Source of the DNA: Metallyticus violacea
Lineage: Eukaryota; Arthropoda; Insecta; Mantodea; Metallyticidae
Length of the DNA: 64,000 nucleotides
Reading direction: 5' to 3'
Assembly (NCBI GenBank): GCA_030762175.1
Contig: CM060846.1
Location: forward strand, 311,842,012 to 311,906,011
Of this stretch, positions 34,935 through 46,319 are shown piece by piece. The notes beneath the pieces are model-generated. The model saw only the letters and a program-made list of their open reading frames with translations. It was not told where the DNA came from and made no database searches. The first letter of the stretch is position 1, and the number at the start of each line of letters is the position of its first letter. The translations under genes were made by a program, and so were the position numbers.

Positions 34935-36480
34935 AATAAATGGTAAAATTCCCCAAGCTTCTATCAATACTTTTCACGCATGTACTTACATTCTTACTGT
35001 CAGTTAGGGACCATCGAAAACATACTGCATGAACATATGCCACGTGTCACATTGAACATGTTTAAATGTTTGCAATAGAAGTAAACTTGGAGATTGTTCC
35101 TATCCATTAGTACTTAATAAGTTTTTTCTGATATACATCGTTCATTTGAAATAAATGCGGAACTTTTGTTGTATTATTGAGACTACATTGAGGCTCTGTG
35201 CTTTGTATATGTTTTTAAAACTTACAATGTGAAAATGTTTCTAGTAAAATAGAAAATAATTGTAAATAATCATGCCTATGTTAAAAAGTATAATTTTTCA
35301 ACTTGTCATTTTTTAAAGCTTGTAATATTTAAGTGAACATTGGTGTTTGTGTGCATATATATATACAGGTAAAGAAACCAAAGGATTTTGAAAGATAACT
35401 TACACATGCACAAAGTGCTTTGAAACACGCATCGTTAACAGTGTCTTCATGACACATTCGACATGCAATGCGTGCTTTTGTCTTTAAAAAAACTACAATC
35501 TTGTTGTTTAGTCTTCACAATCTTTAGTACAGCATGCAAAAAATGCATGCAGGTCACACTGTGCAGGCTTCACAAGTTATTTTCACTGGGGGCAAGTGAC
35601 AAACATGCAAGCGTAAGCGGTTTATTGTAATTTTACACCGATCTCTGTAGACGAGAAATTCTCCTCCATTTCAACATAATTTTGAGCGTTGCATTGTGTG
35701 TCAGAAAATGCACTACATATGTACCGTCCTCTATTGAAAGAGCGCTAAGCGGTAAAACTATATAATGTATTGCTATTTATGGTAAAGCGGTGAATTGTTA
35801 TGGTAATTGCTTTTGTCCCACAGGAAACTGTGTGCGTTTCTTTGTTATCTTTCCCTAACTCGCGGTATTTCTTCCCCTTCCATATAAAATGTGGATTATT
35901 ATGCTCAATACGATTGTTATCTTTTTCTATCTATCTCAACAAGAAGCTGCTAGGTGTTCGATTACGATTGGAGTAAGTTTTACTTCATTCTGAAGAATGG
36001 AAGATGTGGATAACTTCAGTTGACAACACAAATTTCTTTCATCATGGCAAAAACTTATGTTAATTGACATTGAACGCTAAAAATATAAAAACAGTCTATT
36101 ATTTTTATTTTACAAAACTTGAGACTTTTTCTATTTCACTGTAAACTTCAAATGCATTTATATATTCTGCTAGTGTTAACTGAAGGTGTTTTTATGAATG
36201 CTTTTATCGAATGACATTTATTTTGCAAACTTGCAAACAGTTTGCCAACACACTGAACACAATTAATCTAAAACAACTGAAATCGTTCAGATTTTGTTAT
36301 TTAGAAGAAATGCGTTGTCTTGTGTGATATATACCAGAAGTTGGAACTTCAATGAGTGTAACGTGTTGTTATGAAGCATTAGGTTTTGCTGCGGGTTTGC
36401 CGTCGATTTTATTTTGCTATTGATTATTTCACACTGGTGCCGCGCAGCATGAATAAGGGGAAAATGTTGGAATCGTATCC
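34935..36480. other. AT-rich intergenic spacer
   Basis: No gene or repeat family recognised. A short AT run lies near 35357. Several direct near-repeats of CATGCA/TGCATG occur at 35405-35615 without a clear unit. Confidence 0.5.
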
Positions 36481-36489
36481 ATATAAGAC

Positions 36490-36700
36490 CCAATACTCCA
36501 TTTGGGAACTCTAGGGTTCAAGTCCATAGGGGCCGATCATCCTGGCTTTGGGTTTCCCCTGGTCACTTAAGCACTTATTTTATCATAGTATCAGTAATAG
36601 GGTCGGAACTGTCAGGTGAACCAACTCTAGCGCCTGGGGGCCTCCTCGGAGGACCTCGGGACACTTACTTTTCGCAAGAAATAAAATAAAATGTAATATT
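36490..36700 (+). repeat. SINE-like element, family E
   Basis: A B-box-like GGGTTCAAGTCC at 36514-36525 is followed by GGCCGATCATCCTGGCTTTGGGTTTCCCCTGGTCACTTAAGCAC, split here as CTTTGGGTTTCCCC and GGTCACTTAAGCAC, then GGGGGCCTCCTCGGAGGACCTCGG and an A/T-rich tail AAATAAAATAAAATG. The CTTTGG-TTTCCCC-GGTCACTTAAG block resembles the central part of insect SINEs I remember. The A-box side is not clear, so the head is decayed or truncated. GGGGGCCTCC/GGAGGACC can form a stem. Confidence 0.5.
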
Positions 36701-36879
36701 CTCTAAGAATGTAGGAATATCGGTTATGTAGAGTTCTGCATTCCGAAAAATTCAGTAAGAAAAGGGGGATATAAGGGTTAATACTAATTAACTTACAAAC
36801 AATTTCCAGGTAGCTGTTTCATGAACTTGGTATCAAAAGATGTTATTTCGTTCAGTTTATGTATCAATAGCAACGTTGA

Positions 36880-37075
36880 AAGAAATTGTCCACGCTACGC
36901 CACTGTGCGATATTCGCCCTTTAGCCTTACCTTAGGCATAAAAAGATATGACGTGAGGGAAAGAAGAAAGATGGCGGCGGCGGAATCACGCTTTACAATT
37001 ATTATGCACATAGAGACCTGATGAGATACCGCCCGTCTGTCCAGCCGGCGAGGGAAACTCCACACCCAGCTAAAA
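36880..37075 (+). promoter_or_regulatory. possible promoter or Polycomb/YY1-type site
   Basis: A short GC-rich island contains AAAGATGGCGGCGGCGGAAT at 36968-36987. AAGATGGCGGC is the YY1/Pleiohomeotic-type motif often found at transcription starts. The ATG inside it opens only a 17-codon frame (MAAAESRFTIIMHIET). Without a downstream gene the role stays open. Confidence 0.28.
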
Positions 37076-37089
37076 GCATCCAATCATCA

Positions 37090-38349
37090 CATCACATAAT
37101 AAGTTATCAATTGAAGATCATTTTCGTGCTCAGAGGATAAAGTAACTATCTCCAGCCAAGTGCCGCTCTTGAATTTTTGTTTTGATTTTAGTTGGATTAC
37201 AGCGGAGGAAAGGTATGATCAATAGGAGGCTAGCGAAATATCTTCAAGGAATAACAGCCATACACAAGAAATAAGTTAATATGCAGAACTAATGCTGATT
37301 TTGTGCTTGAATGAAGCAGGTAGGTTGAGGTATTTTTATGTTAGCTGTTCTATTTTCTGGCCATCTCAGTTGAAGCAAATTTTCTCCAGAACCACTAAAG
37401 AGAACGTCAAAGTTTTCCAGACAGTTTTGCGCTACTGTTAACTAATTTTCTACATCGTCTCTTTACAGGCGTGAATGTTGAACGTGTTGAAAATATCGAC
37501 AATACATTTCTTCAGAACGATACTTGACCTCGATTAAAAAAAAAAAAAAATGTTTCTTATACTGAAAAAGTAACTCTACTCTCCGCTGAGCTTTCCGTAA
37601 ACTGCGATTAATGGATAGTTTATTTATTCCCACAGCTTTCCTCTATTCTCCCAGCTTTATCTTCCAGTGCCCTCTCCTGTTATCCTAATTATTCCATGCT
37701 TATGTCAATTAGGGCCTTTCTCGTTTTCTTTTTTCTATTTTAATTCACTAACATACATTCTTCGCTATTTATGTTTGTTCTGTTCTCATAGGACTAAAAA
37801 TCTTGTTTTGGTAATGCTATAAGAGAACATACGTATATTTTTTCTTTAATAACACTGTTTGCAATCTTGTCATATGTTGAAACAATTGTTGAAGTGCACC
37901 AGAAATACATGTCAGTAACACAGCTCGCCTCTGATTTTAATTTCAAATGCCAAGTTCCTGAACCACATAATATGGTTCCCATAATAGTTCTAAGTATATA
38001 TATTCTTTTTAGCAATGATTGCTTTATCTTACAAAATAATGTTTAACTTTACATTGCTCAGCAATTTGGAGTTCATCAAATTCTTTCATATTCATTTTAG
38101 GTTTTTAACTCTTAAATCCATTATAAATTTCTATTAATCTTTTGTTCTTTTTCCAAACAACATTTTATACGCATTTATTGTTGTGTGTTTTGTCTTTATT
38201 CTGTACTTTGTAATATTATTTTATTAATTATACTCCAATGAGTTTGTAATATTTTGCCATAACAAACTGGTCCTCCAATAATAACTACTACCTGGCTTTA
38301 TATATTATCTAATTTCCTTGCATATTCATTTCCTTTTAAACCTTCTGTA

Positions 38350-38408
<59 letters not shown>

Positions 38409-39960
38409 GTTGTTGTTGTTATAAGGCGAAAATGAAAACGAGAACAAGTAACTCGTACATAAATTGTAAATAATTATTAATAGAATATTTCAAAGGATAT
38501 CTATTTATTTCCTATGCATTTGTTATTAGTGAGCATTTTAAACTTTTAAATCAACACTCAAGCCCGCTGTTGATTTAGCGTGGGTTGCCGAATGAGGTTC
38601 TTTCAAAAACTAATGACCATATACTTGGAATCACTCTGGACTCATTCTCGCTTATTAATTTATTTCATACATTGAACAATGGGCTGTTGGAGGTAATTAA
38701 TGGTTTTCTGCTTTTTGAGCCCAAATAACAACGGCTAAGATAAGATTTGGATTTCAAATTAATCCATTTACTCCAAATCCTCTAAAAATTTATCGAAACA
38801 AGCGGTTTAACTATCAAATCTCATTTGTTAGTGGCGAAAGCAACAGACCCAGTGTCAGAGAAGATAAAAAGACAGGTGTAGAAACAAAAGAGATATTCAT
38901 GAATCGTGGAAAGAAAGGCTGGAATAATAGACAGGTAAATGGACTGCTGTGTTAAAGTATTTTCATCATCTTCAATAATAACAATAGCACTTCGTGAGAC
39001 ATGCATACATACCGCATGTCTGTCCGTGGAACTGTGTGCCGGCTTCCTCCGGTCATTGAACTTCTTCGATTCCTTTATTAGCTATGATTAGTTCCGGGCC
39101 TCCTGGTGGGTTTCTGTCCTCCCCTCCCTCGCACTTCTTTCTATTTGGAATGTGATTGGATGTATTCTCGAGGATTTCAACTTTTCTCACGCCGACACAC
39201 ATTTCCTCTCTGATAGCACAGATAAGGTGGTAGCCGACGGCACACAGATATCCCGTGTGATGTGCTTGACTTCGTCCCGTGCAATGTGTAGCCGAACGAA
39301 TATCTCTTCGATCACGTTGTGGCTCAAGAGACTGCGCACTTGTATTCTAACCAGCTAGTCGTATCGAATCATTGGTGCTCTGACAAAAATCCCCCAGCTC
39401 CCCGAAGAAGATATGGAGTGTCTGCTACTTCAGAAGAAGAATTCTCCTTCATAAATGCCGCATCATCCGTCAGCATTTATTAAATTTCAGCTGAAAGATA
39501 TAGATAAAATATTAACAATGATCTATAGAATAAAGAAAAACGTAAAACTGTTTTTCTGTATATTATGCAATAGCTTAATGTAAAAGAAACGCAGAGTTAA
39601 TTCAGAATTTCGTTTTAAGACTTTGACAGCACTATACAGGGAGTAAAAGGGGGATTAATAGAATTAAAAGGAATAATCCCTAAAGATGGCTAAATCAATC
39701 CTAATTAAATAATGATGTTCAGAAACCGTAGCAAGGGCTACATGAGAGCATCCCTATCTAACATAGGCACTGCTTAGTAGTATGTTTGAGTATGGAGTAA
39801 AATAAAAAATCTGTTAAACATTTACTGCTGAACTTCGTTTTTTGAAATGTTGTGTATACAGCTTTGAAAGATAGGAGCTTTCCCAGAACCCTGCTCTCTA
39901 CAAATCTCATAACACTACTGCAATTGATACCATGTCCGTTGCCACATTACAGGGATGATT
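37090..39960. other. intergenic spacer, T-rich in its middle
   Basis: The + strand is pyrimidine-rich from ~37620 to 38340. A GC-richer patch lies at 39010-39420; on its minus strand, 39358 down to ~39190, there is an open stretch (LVRIQVRSLLSHNVIEEIFV, then RLHIARDEVKHITRDICVPS) ending in a stop, which looks mildly coding but matches nothing I know. Confidence 0.4.
38352..38420. repeat. (ATT)n(GTT)n microsatellite
   Basis: About 18 ATT units followed by four GTT units. Confidence 0.95.
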
Positions 39961-39964
39961 TAGA

Positions 39965-40650
39965 GCAATTTATATTTTCAGGTCATCCATCCCTATTTTC
40001 TGTGAACATACAATGTTATTGAAACTCCACACGAGGCAGTAATCTGAGAATTTTAGTAAATAAGCGACTGGTCCTCTACAATCACACCACATGTGACTGA
40101 AAACTGCATATAGAAAATCACGAACTTCTCCTATCCAGTGAAGGTTGTTGTCTTTCTCAAATTGTGGCAACAGAATCAGCTGAAACACATGAAAATGTGA
40201 TCCATATATTTTACAGATACTCACTCGATACCATACGTTTATTTTTGGACTTGACCTTTCAAGTTTGTAGGAAATGTGTATATTTTTTCTTGTCCAAATA
40301 ATGCACTTCTGTGTAATCACTCTTCCCCTGACGTGAGAAGTCGTTTCATCTGTAAATAGTAATTTGTTTAGGAAACATTCATCTTCTTCAGTGCCTTAGC
40401 ACACCATGGATGCAATATTGAATCGGGCTTCATCACATAAGTCTTGTAAGTGATATAAACACAGTTTAAGGTATTTCGAAAAATACGCTGAATGAACGTA
40501 TATATTAAATGAATTTCTGTGACAGTTGTCTTGCACTTCTCTTTTCATCGCTTTAGAGATAACTGTTTCTCGTTCTGGGTTTCGCCTGTAATGATTTCTG
40601 TATGTTTTAACACAGAATATATGTCTTAATACATCCAGGACCATAACATT
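39965..40650 (-). pseudogene. mariner-like transposase remnant spanning HTH to C-terminus
   Basis: Two minus frames form one protein. From 40644: REVQDNCHRNSFNIYVHSAY, then KYLKLCLYHLQDLCDEARFN, the second HTH and the LKL--YK-Q---- linker. After a stop near 40395 another frame gives DECFLNKLLFTDETTSHVRG-like residues (40390-40330), where TDE marks the first catalytic aspartate region, then ITQKCIIW and RSSPKINVWYRVSICKIYGS (40320-40195; the SPKVNVWCG pattern), QLILLPQFEKDNN, VRDFL (40160-40090), CRGPVAYLL (the position of GPIAWPPRSPDL) and NNIVCSQK...DDLK to 39965. The second catalytic block (QQDGAPPH) is lost between LPQFE and VRDFL. It is much more complete than the other copies of this group but inactive. 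Confidence 0.75.
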
Positions 40651-40659
40651 ATGGAATCG

Positions 40660-41770
40660 TATTTAGAAGCATTACACACACCATACGACAAAATTTTCGA
40701 TGAACCCGCAAATTTTCCAATTTAGCGTACCAAAGAACACATTTTGCCAGCTGTTGATTCACATTGTGCATGATTATCAATTGCTGATTGCTGCCAGCAA
40801 TGTAAACTCTCGTGTTTAAAGGATAAAATTATCACCAAGAATTCTTTCCTACTATCGCAATTGTTTTTATAAAAAAATCAAATTTATCCATATGCGGATC
40901 CCCCTGAATAATGCTAATTAAATAAGGTAGTAGAAAAGTGATGAAAGACAAACGAAGCAAAAAGAGTTTCTTAAAAGTATCAGATCCATGCACTTCTATG
41001 TTTATATGTACAATTATTTTTCACAAAAATCGTGTATTATGCTAAGATTTGGAAGCAGAGACAGGAAAAATTCTAGGTCATGGCCGAAGTAAGAGACCTG
41101 GAAGATTACTTGTTGGAGAGATTTTATCTTTAGGAAAAGACTTGAACTTCCCAGCATTTATGCCAGAGATTTTGTAGGGTTAATTTATACTTAAAGAGTG
41201 AGGTTAACTAAAAGTCTTGGCTTGATTTTGAGTCGTTCATTATGTATAATATCTCTACTGATAATTCCGAGATGTCTAGGGTTATATACAATCAGAAGGG
41301 GAAGATTCGCTGTAGTGGTCGGTCAGGGCACGTTAGGTCAGATGGAACAGTATCGGTACGGTAAACTGAAAATCTGTTGTTCCTGTCCCGCCGTGACCTC
41401 GACTTTTTCCTGACTGACTTTGATTCCAAATTCTTTTGTGGTTGTTAGAAAAACAATTACAACATGGATAAGTAACTACTAACATAAATGAGATACATTT
41501 AATAAAAATAATTTTTTCCACAAAACAAATAGTCCAATGGTATAAGAGATGTTGGGAATGTACCTCATCTAAGGGGCATCGTCTTTGTAGAATTCCATTT
41601 AAAACAATCCACAACAGAATGTTCGAGTGCACGATATCAGAAGTGTGTAGAGTAACATTGAAAAGAGCTAAATCCTAGTGGAAGAACAGCTGTAAGTCTG
41701 AAAGAGTCCAGGAGGCATCTTCTTCTATGACTGTACAATGCGATATCTGGCCATAGCTTGCCGTAGTGGC
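40660..41770. other. intergenic spacer
   Basis: No element recognised. Frames at 41198-41413 (+), 41333-41632 (-) and 41637-41879 (-) are open by chance; the last one overlaps a SINE. Confidence 0.45.
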
Positions 41771-41774
41771 CTTT

Positions 41775-41986
41775 CCTTCCTCTACTTCCGTCATACGACT
41801 TCATTGATAGAGGGTAGTACTGTAGGACGGCTTGTGATGAAATCGAAGAACGCCACCTCTCCATCAGGTACCTCTCCATCAGGTACCTCCCCGATTATCC
41901 TAACGAGGCTGAGTGGACTCCGTCCTCCCTAACTTCTTTAGCAGGTACCGCAATCCATCTAACCACTAGACCAAAGAGGTGATCCT
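41775..41986 (-). repeat. tRNA-derived SINE, family C (copy 2)
   Basis: This is the uninterrupted counterpart of the copy at 6645-7186. On the minus strand it begins GATCACCTCTTTGGTCTAGTGGTTAGATGG, split here as ACCTCTTTGGTCTAGTGG plus TTAGATGG, a good tRNA-like A box. The B box is eroded. A 15-bp stretch, CCTCTCCATCAGGTA, is duplicated in tandem at 41866-41895, producing a repeated Ser-Pro-Ser-Gly-Thr in one frame. Confidence 0.7.
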
Positions 41987-41989
41987 AGC

Positions 41990-42400
41990 ATCCACTCTGA
42001 ATGCCAACGACGACCTGCAGCCCGTTTCTGCTCTTTCGGAATCACCGGTTCCTTTGCCTCCAGATGCCTTCAAAGAGGCTACGAAAGATGACAACGAATA
42101 GCCCGAAAGTGATCGCACGCCCCAGCTCATCCATTCCTCCCCATTGCAGCTTCTCCAGTCTTCAACGGCTCACTCGCAACCTCATACCTCAACACCTAAC
42201 ACCTTCCCGCTCAGTGTAGTCTAGCGCCGTGGTCCTCTAATGAGGAATGTTCGTAGCCGGTCGCAACCACAAATAGAACACCTTTTCTTAACCGTAGACC
42301 TAGTCTCGGAGCTGCTAGAGTTTGTCCCGAGCCACCCCCGAGCAATAGCGGAGAAAGCCAAAGGTAGTGGAATTTTCGCAGATATAGTTACATAATAAGG
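41990..42400 (+). pseudogene. possible decayed ORF of a retroelement (hydrophilic, Ser/Pro-rich)
   Basis: One + frame from ~42000 reads NDDLQPVSALSESPVPLPPD and AFKEATKDDNE, a stop, then PESDRTPQLIHSSPLQLLQS and STAHSQPHTSTPNTFPLSV, with only one stop in ~75 codons in a GC-richer segment. Then RGPLMRNVRSRSQPQ occurs in another frame. A proline/serine-rich acidic stretch followed by an R-R-R--P pattern resembles the C-terminal tail of LTR-retrotransposon polyproteins, but there is no diagnostic domain. It may also be chance in GC-rich DNA. Confidence 0.28.
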
Positions 42401-42405
42401 CTCTC

Positions 42406-42540
42406 AAGCACAATAGCTCAGACGATTAGAGCGTCATGCTATAGTTGTGAAGATAGTGGTTCGAGTGCTCACATGCTGATGCTATTTTTTTCTCTGCCGG
42501 AGTTAAAGGAGATTTGCCATCATTACAATCATTCACCCTT
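42406..42540 (+). repeat. tRNA-Ile-like SINE head, family D
   Basis: CAATAGCTCAGACGATTAGAGCGTCATGCTA matches a tRNA-Ile/Ala-type D and anticodon arm (A box TAGCTCAG--GTTAGAGCG). ~20 bases later GATAGTGGTTCGAGTGCTC supplies the B box. The acceptor arms do not pair, so it is a SINE head and not a working tRNA. The body TTTTTTCTCTGCCGGAG, AAAGGAGATTTGCCATCATTA (42485-42525) recurs as a direct repeat at 42581-42620. Confidence 0.6.
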
Positions 42541-42616
42541 TAACACAGTACACAGTGCGCTATAAATTGATATTCACGATTTTTTTCCCTGCTGAAGTCA
42601 AAGGAGATTTGCCACC

Positions 42617-42825
42617 ATTACTGTGATTTACTGGCCCCTATCAATTAACACTTACGAAAAGGAGGCTAGTGTAGACCGCCAGGCCGTAGTTAGCCGCAAC
42701 AAGCCATTGGATCCACCGATTTCTAGGATTTACCCTAGGATATCGTTAAGGTTAATGTGTGTGTGTGTGTGCGTGTGTGTGTGTGTGTAAATACAAGTTA
42801 ATAGAGGCGGGTAAATCACTGTAAT
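42617..42825. repeat. element with 39-bp imperfect inverted ends and an internal (TG)n
   Basis: The left arm at 42617-42655 starts ATTACTGTGATTTAC and the right arm at 42787-42825, reverse-complemented, starts ATTACAGTGATTTAC; 29 of 39 positions agree. The interior has GGATTTACCCTAGGATATCG, GTTAAGGTTA and a (TG)n run at 42760-42788. It has a MITE-like architecture. No target-site duplication was found. Confidence 0.55.
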
Positions 42826-42898
42826 TTTTACCACGCGTTACCTTATTGGAATTCGTTTTTAATTTATATATATATATACATATATACATGTATTAAAA

Positions 42899-43019
42899 GC
42901 GCCCCTATCAACTTGTATTTACGAAAAGAAGGCGAGCGCATGCCATCAGGCCGTAGCGAGCAGCAGCAAACCACTGGGTCCACCGGTTCCTTGGATTTAT
43001 CCCAGGTTAGCGTTAAGGT

Positions 43020-43052
<33 letters not shown>
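42899..43052 (+). repeat. second copy of the (TG)n-containing element
   Basis: The CCCCTATCAACTTGTATTTACGAAAAG-AGGCGAG block through GGATTTATCCCAGGTTAGCG, GTTAAGGTTAG and (TG)n repeats the interior of 42634-42788 in the same orientation, 264 bp downstream. The outer parts of the inverted ends are missing. The minus frame at 42864-43154, with its His-Thr run, is a translation of the microsatellite. Confidence 0.65.
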
Positions 43053-43055
<3 letters not shown>

Positions 43056-43059
43056 TAAG

Positions 43060-44500
43060 TGCGAATTCCAATAAGTCAACTCCTGGTAAATTGTGAAAAA
43101 TTCAGTTTTATATGAAGAAACAACATATTGCAGCCCGAATGTTATGGAGCACATCGCATAGATTACATTACCTTTAACAAAAAATAGATATATGCAATAT
43201 TTACACTTTTAAAAGCGTTCATGCAAACAAAGAAAAATACCTATTCCGCTATTTCCCGTTCGGGACTGAGGAGTTTGCCTCTCTCCCCTGTCTCTTGGTA
43301 CTGGAGCGCTAGCAGCTCGGAGACATTTTTACTCACCGGCGCTGCTGCCAATACGAACACAGCGGAAACATGCACCAGTGTCCTTTGCTGCCATCCAGGC
43401 TGTCCTCTTAGCGTCAGAATGCACTCCTCTCGATCTAGGTCGCCAGCGACTCCTCTGTGCCACTTATTACACCAGATAAACATCCGACTCCACAAGACTA
43501 CACCAGTAGCTACCGCTAATCAATTATAAAATTTAGCGGTTTTTGTTACTGATTGGCCAGAGCAGAGACATTTACTCTGATTGCCTTGCCGGCTGGCTCC
43601 GCTGACATCGAAGAGTAAACATACTTTCGGCTCCTGGATAGAGAACCGGTCGAGTCACTGTCTCGAGCTTTGTGTTAGTCTTAATTTGTGGCATCGGGAC
43701 ACCAACTCTCTAGTGTCCCTACCTAAAATTACTTTGTTTAGCAGCGGTCAACTACTTCGGTTATTATGGCGGTGACCTAGGTGTTTATTAGCTTAGTTTT
43801 AAGCAATTCTTTCTTTCTATAGATAATATATAGAATTCCTTTCTTAAACATTTTAAATTGAGGTATTGTTTCTGAAAAAAAATCAATAAAGAATTGATTT
43901 GTTACTGTGGATAAAACAATGACATTTCTTTTCCATAGATTTGCGAGTTTATTCAAGTCAAGAATTTTGTTATAATGGTTCTGTGTCAAATATATTTTCT
44001 GGGAAAATTTTTTGTTCCATTTTGTTTTGCCTTTGTTTTAACTTGTAATTTAAAATGCATTAAGGAATATATTTAAATGCTTCTTTTGCTTACTGTAATT
44101 TTGACTGCCTTGATGTTAACGTTTATTTAATGCTTAATTAGCTGGGAATGCATTTGTTTAATCGTTCATGTCCTACTGCCTGTTCGCATTCTTTGAAGAG
44201 CAATGTGTTTGAATTTTTATTTACTTCTCTAGTGATATATGATCCAAATATTTTCCACAGGCTAATCATGGGCTTTTGATTTATTATATAAGTAAATTTC
44301 CTCAAAGAAAATAAGTAAAAATGCAGGACACTAACGGGACGATGCTGATATTCATTGCAAACTGTAGTTATTCTCAGTAGACAATTGCAAACGTGTTTGA
44401 TTTTGGATATGGAGTTAACTAGCATCTGTAAACATAGAAACCAGTTAATTAATAAGGTAACTTATGTTTATTATATATAATCAAAATGTTTTTGATAGAC
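43060..44500. other. GC-richer non-coding block followed by AT-rich spacer
   Basis: 43220-43770 is among the most GC-rich DNA in the window and has overlapping open frames on both strands (102 codons + at 43221, 84 codons - at 43241). Neither has a recognisable motif, and high GC lowers stop frequency. It could be an LTR, a CpG-island-like promoter or an unknown transposon. 43780-44500 is plain AT-rich spacer. Confidence 0.4.
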
Positions 44501-44774
44501 TTTTTTGAATGGTGTTTAACGCCCGTTTTTACTACTAAGGCACCACAGGCGGTGGACACTGATGATATATATGAGATGAAATAATATATTGGGAAGGAAT
44601 TATTTAAAGGAAGGAAACGTTCCAGGCCTAAGTTTAGGGTATCTCCCCGGCATTTGCCATATATGAGGACTGAGGAATACCTGGAAAAAACCTCAGTCCG
44701 GGAGGACGGTCCTGGCGGGATTCGAACTCCAGCTCACGAGTCCGCGCCTTAACGACCTCGGCCATAGTTGTCGG
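44501..44774 (-). repeat. tRNA-derived SINE, family B (copy 3)
   Basis: T6 (A tail of the minus-strand element), GAATGGTGTTTAACGCCCG, the body with CCCCGGCATTTGCC, and a minus-strand B box GGAGTTCGAATCC, better preserved than in copies 1 and 2. The A-box side is slightly shortened around AGCTCACGAGTCC. It ends at a direct junction with a family A fragment. Confidence 0.88.
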
Positions 44775-44910
44775 TACGGCACGATAAAAAAACCTCAAGT
44801 CTGATAAAAGAGGCCTCTCAGCAAAATTTGTCGGCTGTTTCACGCGCTGAATTGAATGGGACGCTGATGACCTGAGATGTTAAAGAGCGCCTGTAAATAA
44901 ACCAAATCAA
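44774..44910 (+). repeat. family A SINE 3' fragment (copy 4)
   Basis: Only the 3' half of family A is present: TACGGCACGATAAAAAAACC, TCAAGTCTG...AGAGGCCTCT and the tail CTGAGATGTTAAAGAGCGCC, TGTAAATAAACCAAA followed by A7. It is truncated exactly where the family B head ends, in opposite orientation. Confidence 0.85.
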
Positions 44911-44914
44911 AAAA

Positions 44915-46310
44915 AAAGAAAGAAAAGAAAACAGTTTACCAAATTTTAATAAATAAACAAATACAATCAAAATTTTCAATACTTATTGTAGTGTATCCTT
45001 ACGCAATGGTAATAATAATATTACATTCCAAAAGTTTATAAAAGCATAAAACATTAATATTAATAATAACTAACAACCTGTGAAAGTACAGCATTACTCC
45101 TTAATGTTAATTCCTGAAAGAGAGTGAAGATGTATTTCAAGCCGTGATATAAACAAAATTTGTATTTTGAGCTCTGAATGTGTATTTTCCAAACGGTTTT
45201 CATACTTTTTAATTAGATAAATTTGTGGAGAGAAACATTTTTCACACAAGTGAGTTGTTATGAAACGTGTTAATAGTTCGGGCTCAGAGGGGCAGAGTAC
45301 CCAGTTTGCGCTGATGCCAGGGAAACTATGACCGGAAATGAGAACTCTGTCTGGTCCAAGCTTTCGGCTTATCTATTTGAAAGCTCTCTCTAGAACATAT
45401 AGTTGCCTTCAATTTGATTCTAATTTACTTTACCAGGATGCACATCTTCATTTTATGATCTTTAGTTTTGAAGTAATTCGTTGTTTTTACCTATTCATTG
45501 AAGAATATATGTTGTAATAATTTGTGAACTCCTTGGGAGAGCCTCGCGGATTAAAGTGTGAGAACTGCTGTTTTATATTGGTAATAGGAGTATTTCTACT
45601 TTCTCGTGATCTCAAATTAACTTTTCCAAGTTTATTCTGTATTAGCAGTCAAAAAGAATCATTAGTCATTTCAAGTTTATTACATTTTCTCTAAAGCTTG
45701 GTATAACATGTAAGTTCTTTACACTTCTGGTATGCTATACACGCTGTTTATCTTGAAATAAGCTGTTTTTTAGCTTTCTGATAAACAATAATTGAATATA
45801 TATATTAATGTTATTGCAACTTTGAACATATGAACAAATTAACAATATAAAACATGTATAAACATGGCGTAAAATGTAATAATTTTCTTTTATTAAAGAT
45901 TTCTAAAATTCAATTATGTTTTTGTAGCTTTGGCATTATTTGCAGAGAAAACAAAATGAAAAAAATTAAGCATCAATAATACTGCAAGCTTTTGAGCTTA
46001 AAAATTTATGTTGTACATTGTTTTAAAATATTCCCTACAAAATTATAAGCTATGAAGCAGAGCTCTTTATTATGATTGCTTACCTCATACCCTGTCTCAG
46101 GAAATGAGAGAGGTGTAATGGAACGTTTCTGGCGATATTTCACTTAATGATTGTCAGTAAATGTTACAATGTGGCTATTTTAAGAATACATTTCCTTGTC
46201 CTAAACTTTTCATTATCTAATCATCCCCAAGCTTTTCTTCAGGCTCCAGGTTATCACTCTCCTTAAGAGGCACTAACAAAAAACAGAAATTGTACTCCAT
46301 ATGAGAGCCC
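44915..46310. other. AT-rich intergenic spacer
   Basis: No gene recognised. CTCGCGGATTAAAGTGTGAG and AACTGCTG near 45545-45575 vaguely recall a hAT-type terminus, but no partner end was found. Confidence 0.4.
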
Positions 46311-46319
46311 TTGAGGTTT

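Noticed and set aside
42406..42476. Functional tRNA-Ile gene
   Set aside because: A and B boxes are tRNA-like but the acceptor and T stems do not pair properly, and it continues into a repeated SINE body.
42864..43154. Thr-His repeat protein
   Set aside because: Translation of the (TG)n microsatellite on the minus strand.
43221..43530. GC-rich overlapping ORFs as a gene with a CpG-island promoter
   Set aside because: Open frames on both strands are expected at this GC content; no motif, splice pattern or start context supports either.
45230..45575. hAT-type transposon end
   Set aside because: Only a loose resemblance at one end (GAGAACTGCTG); no partner terminus, 8-bp duplication or transposase.
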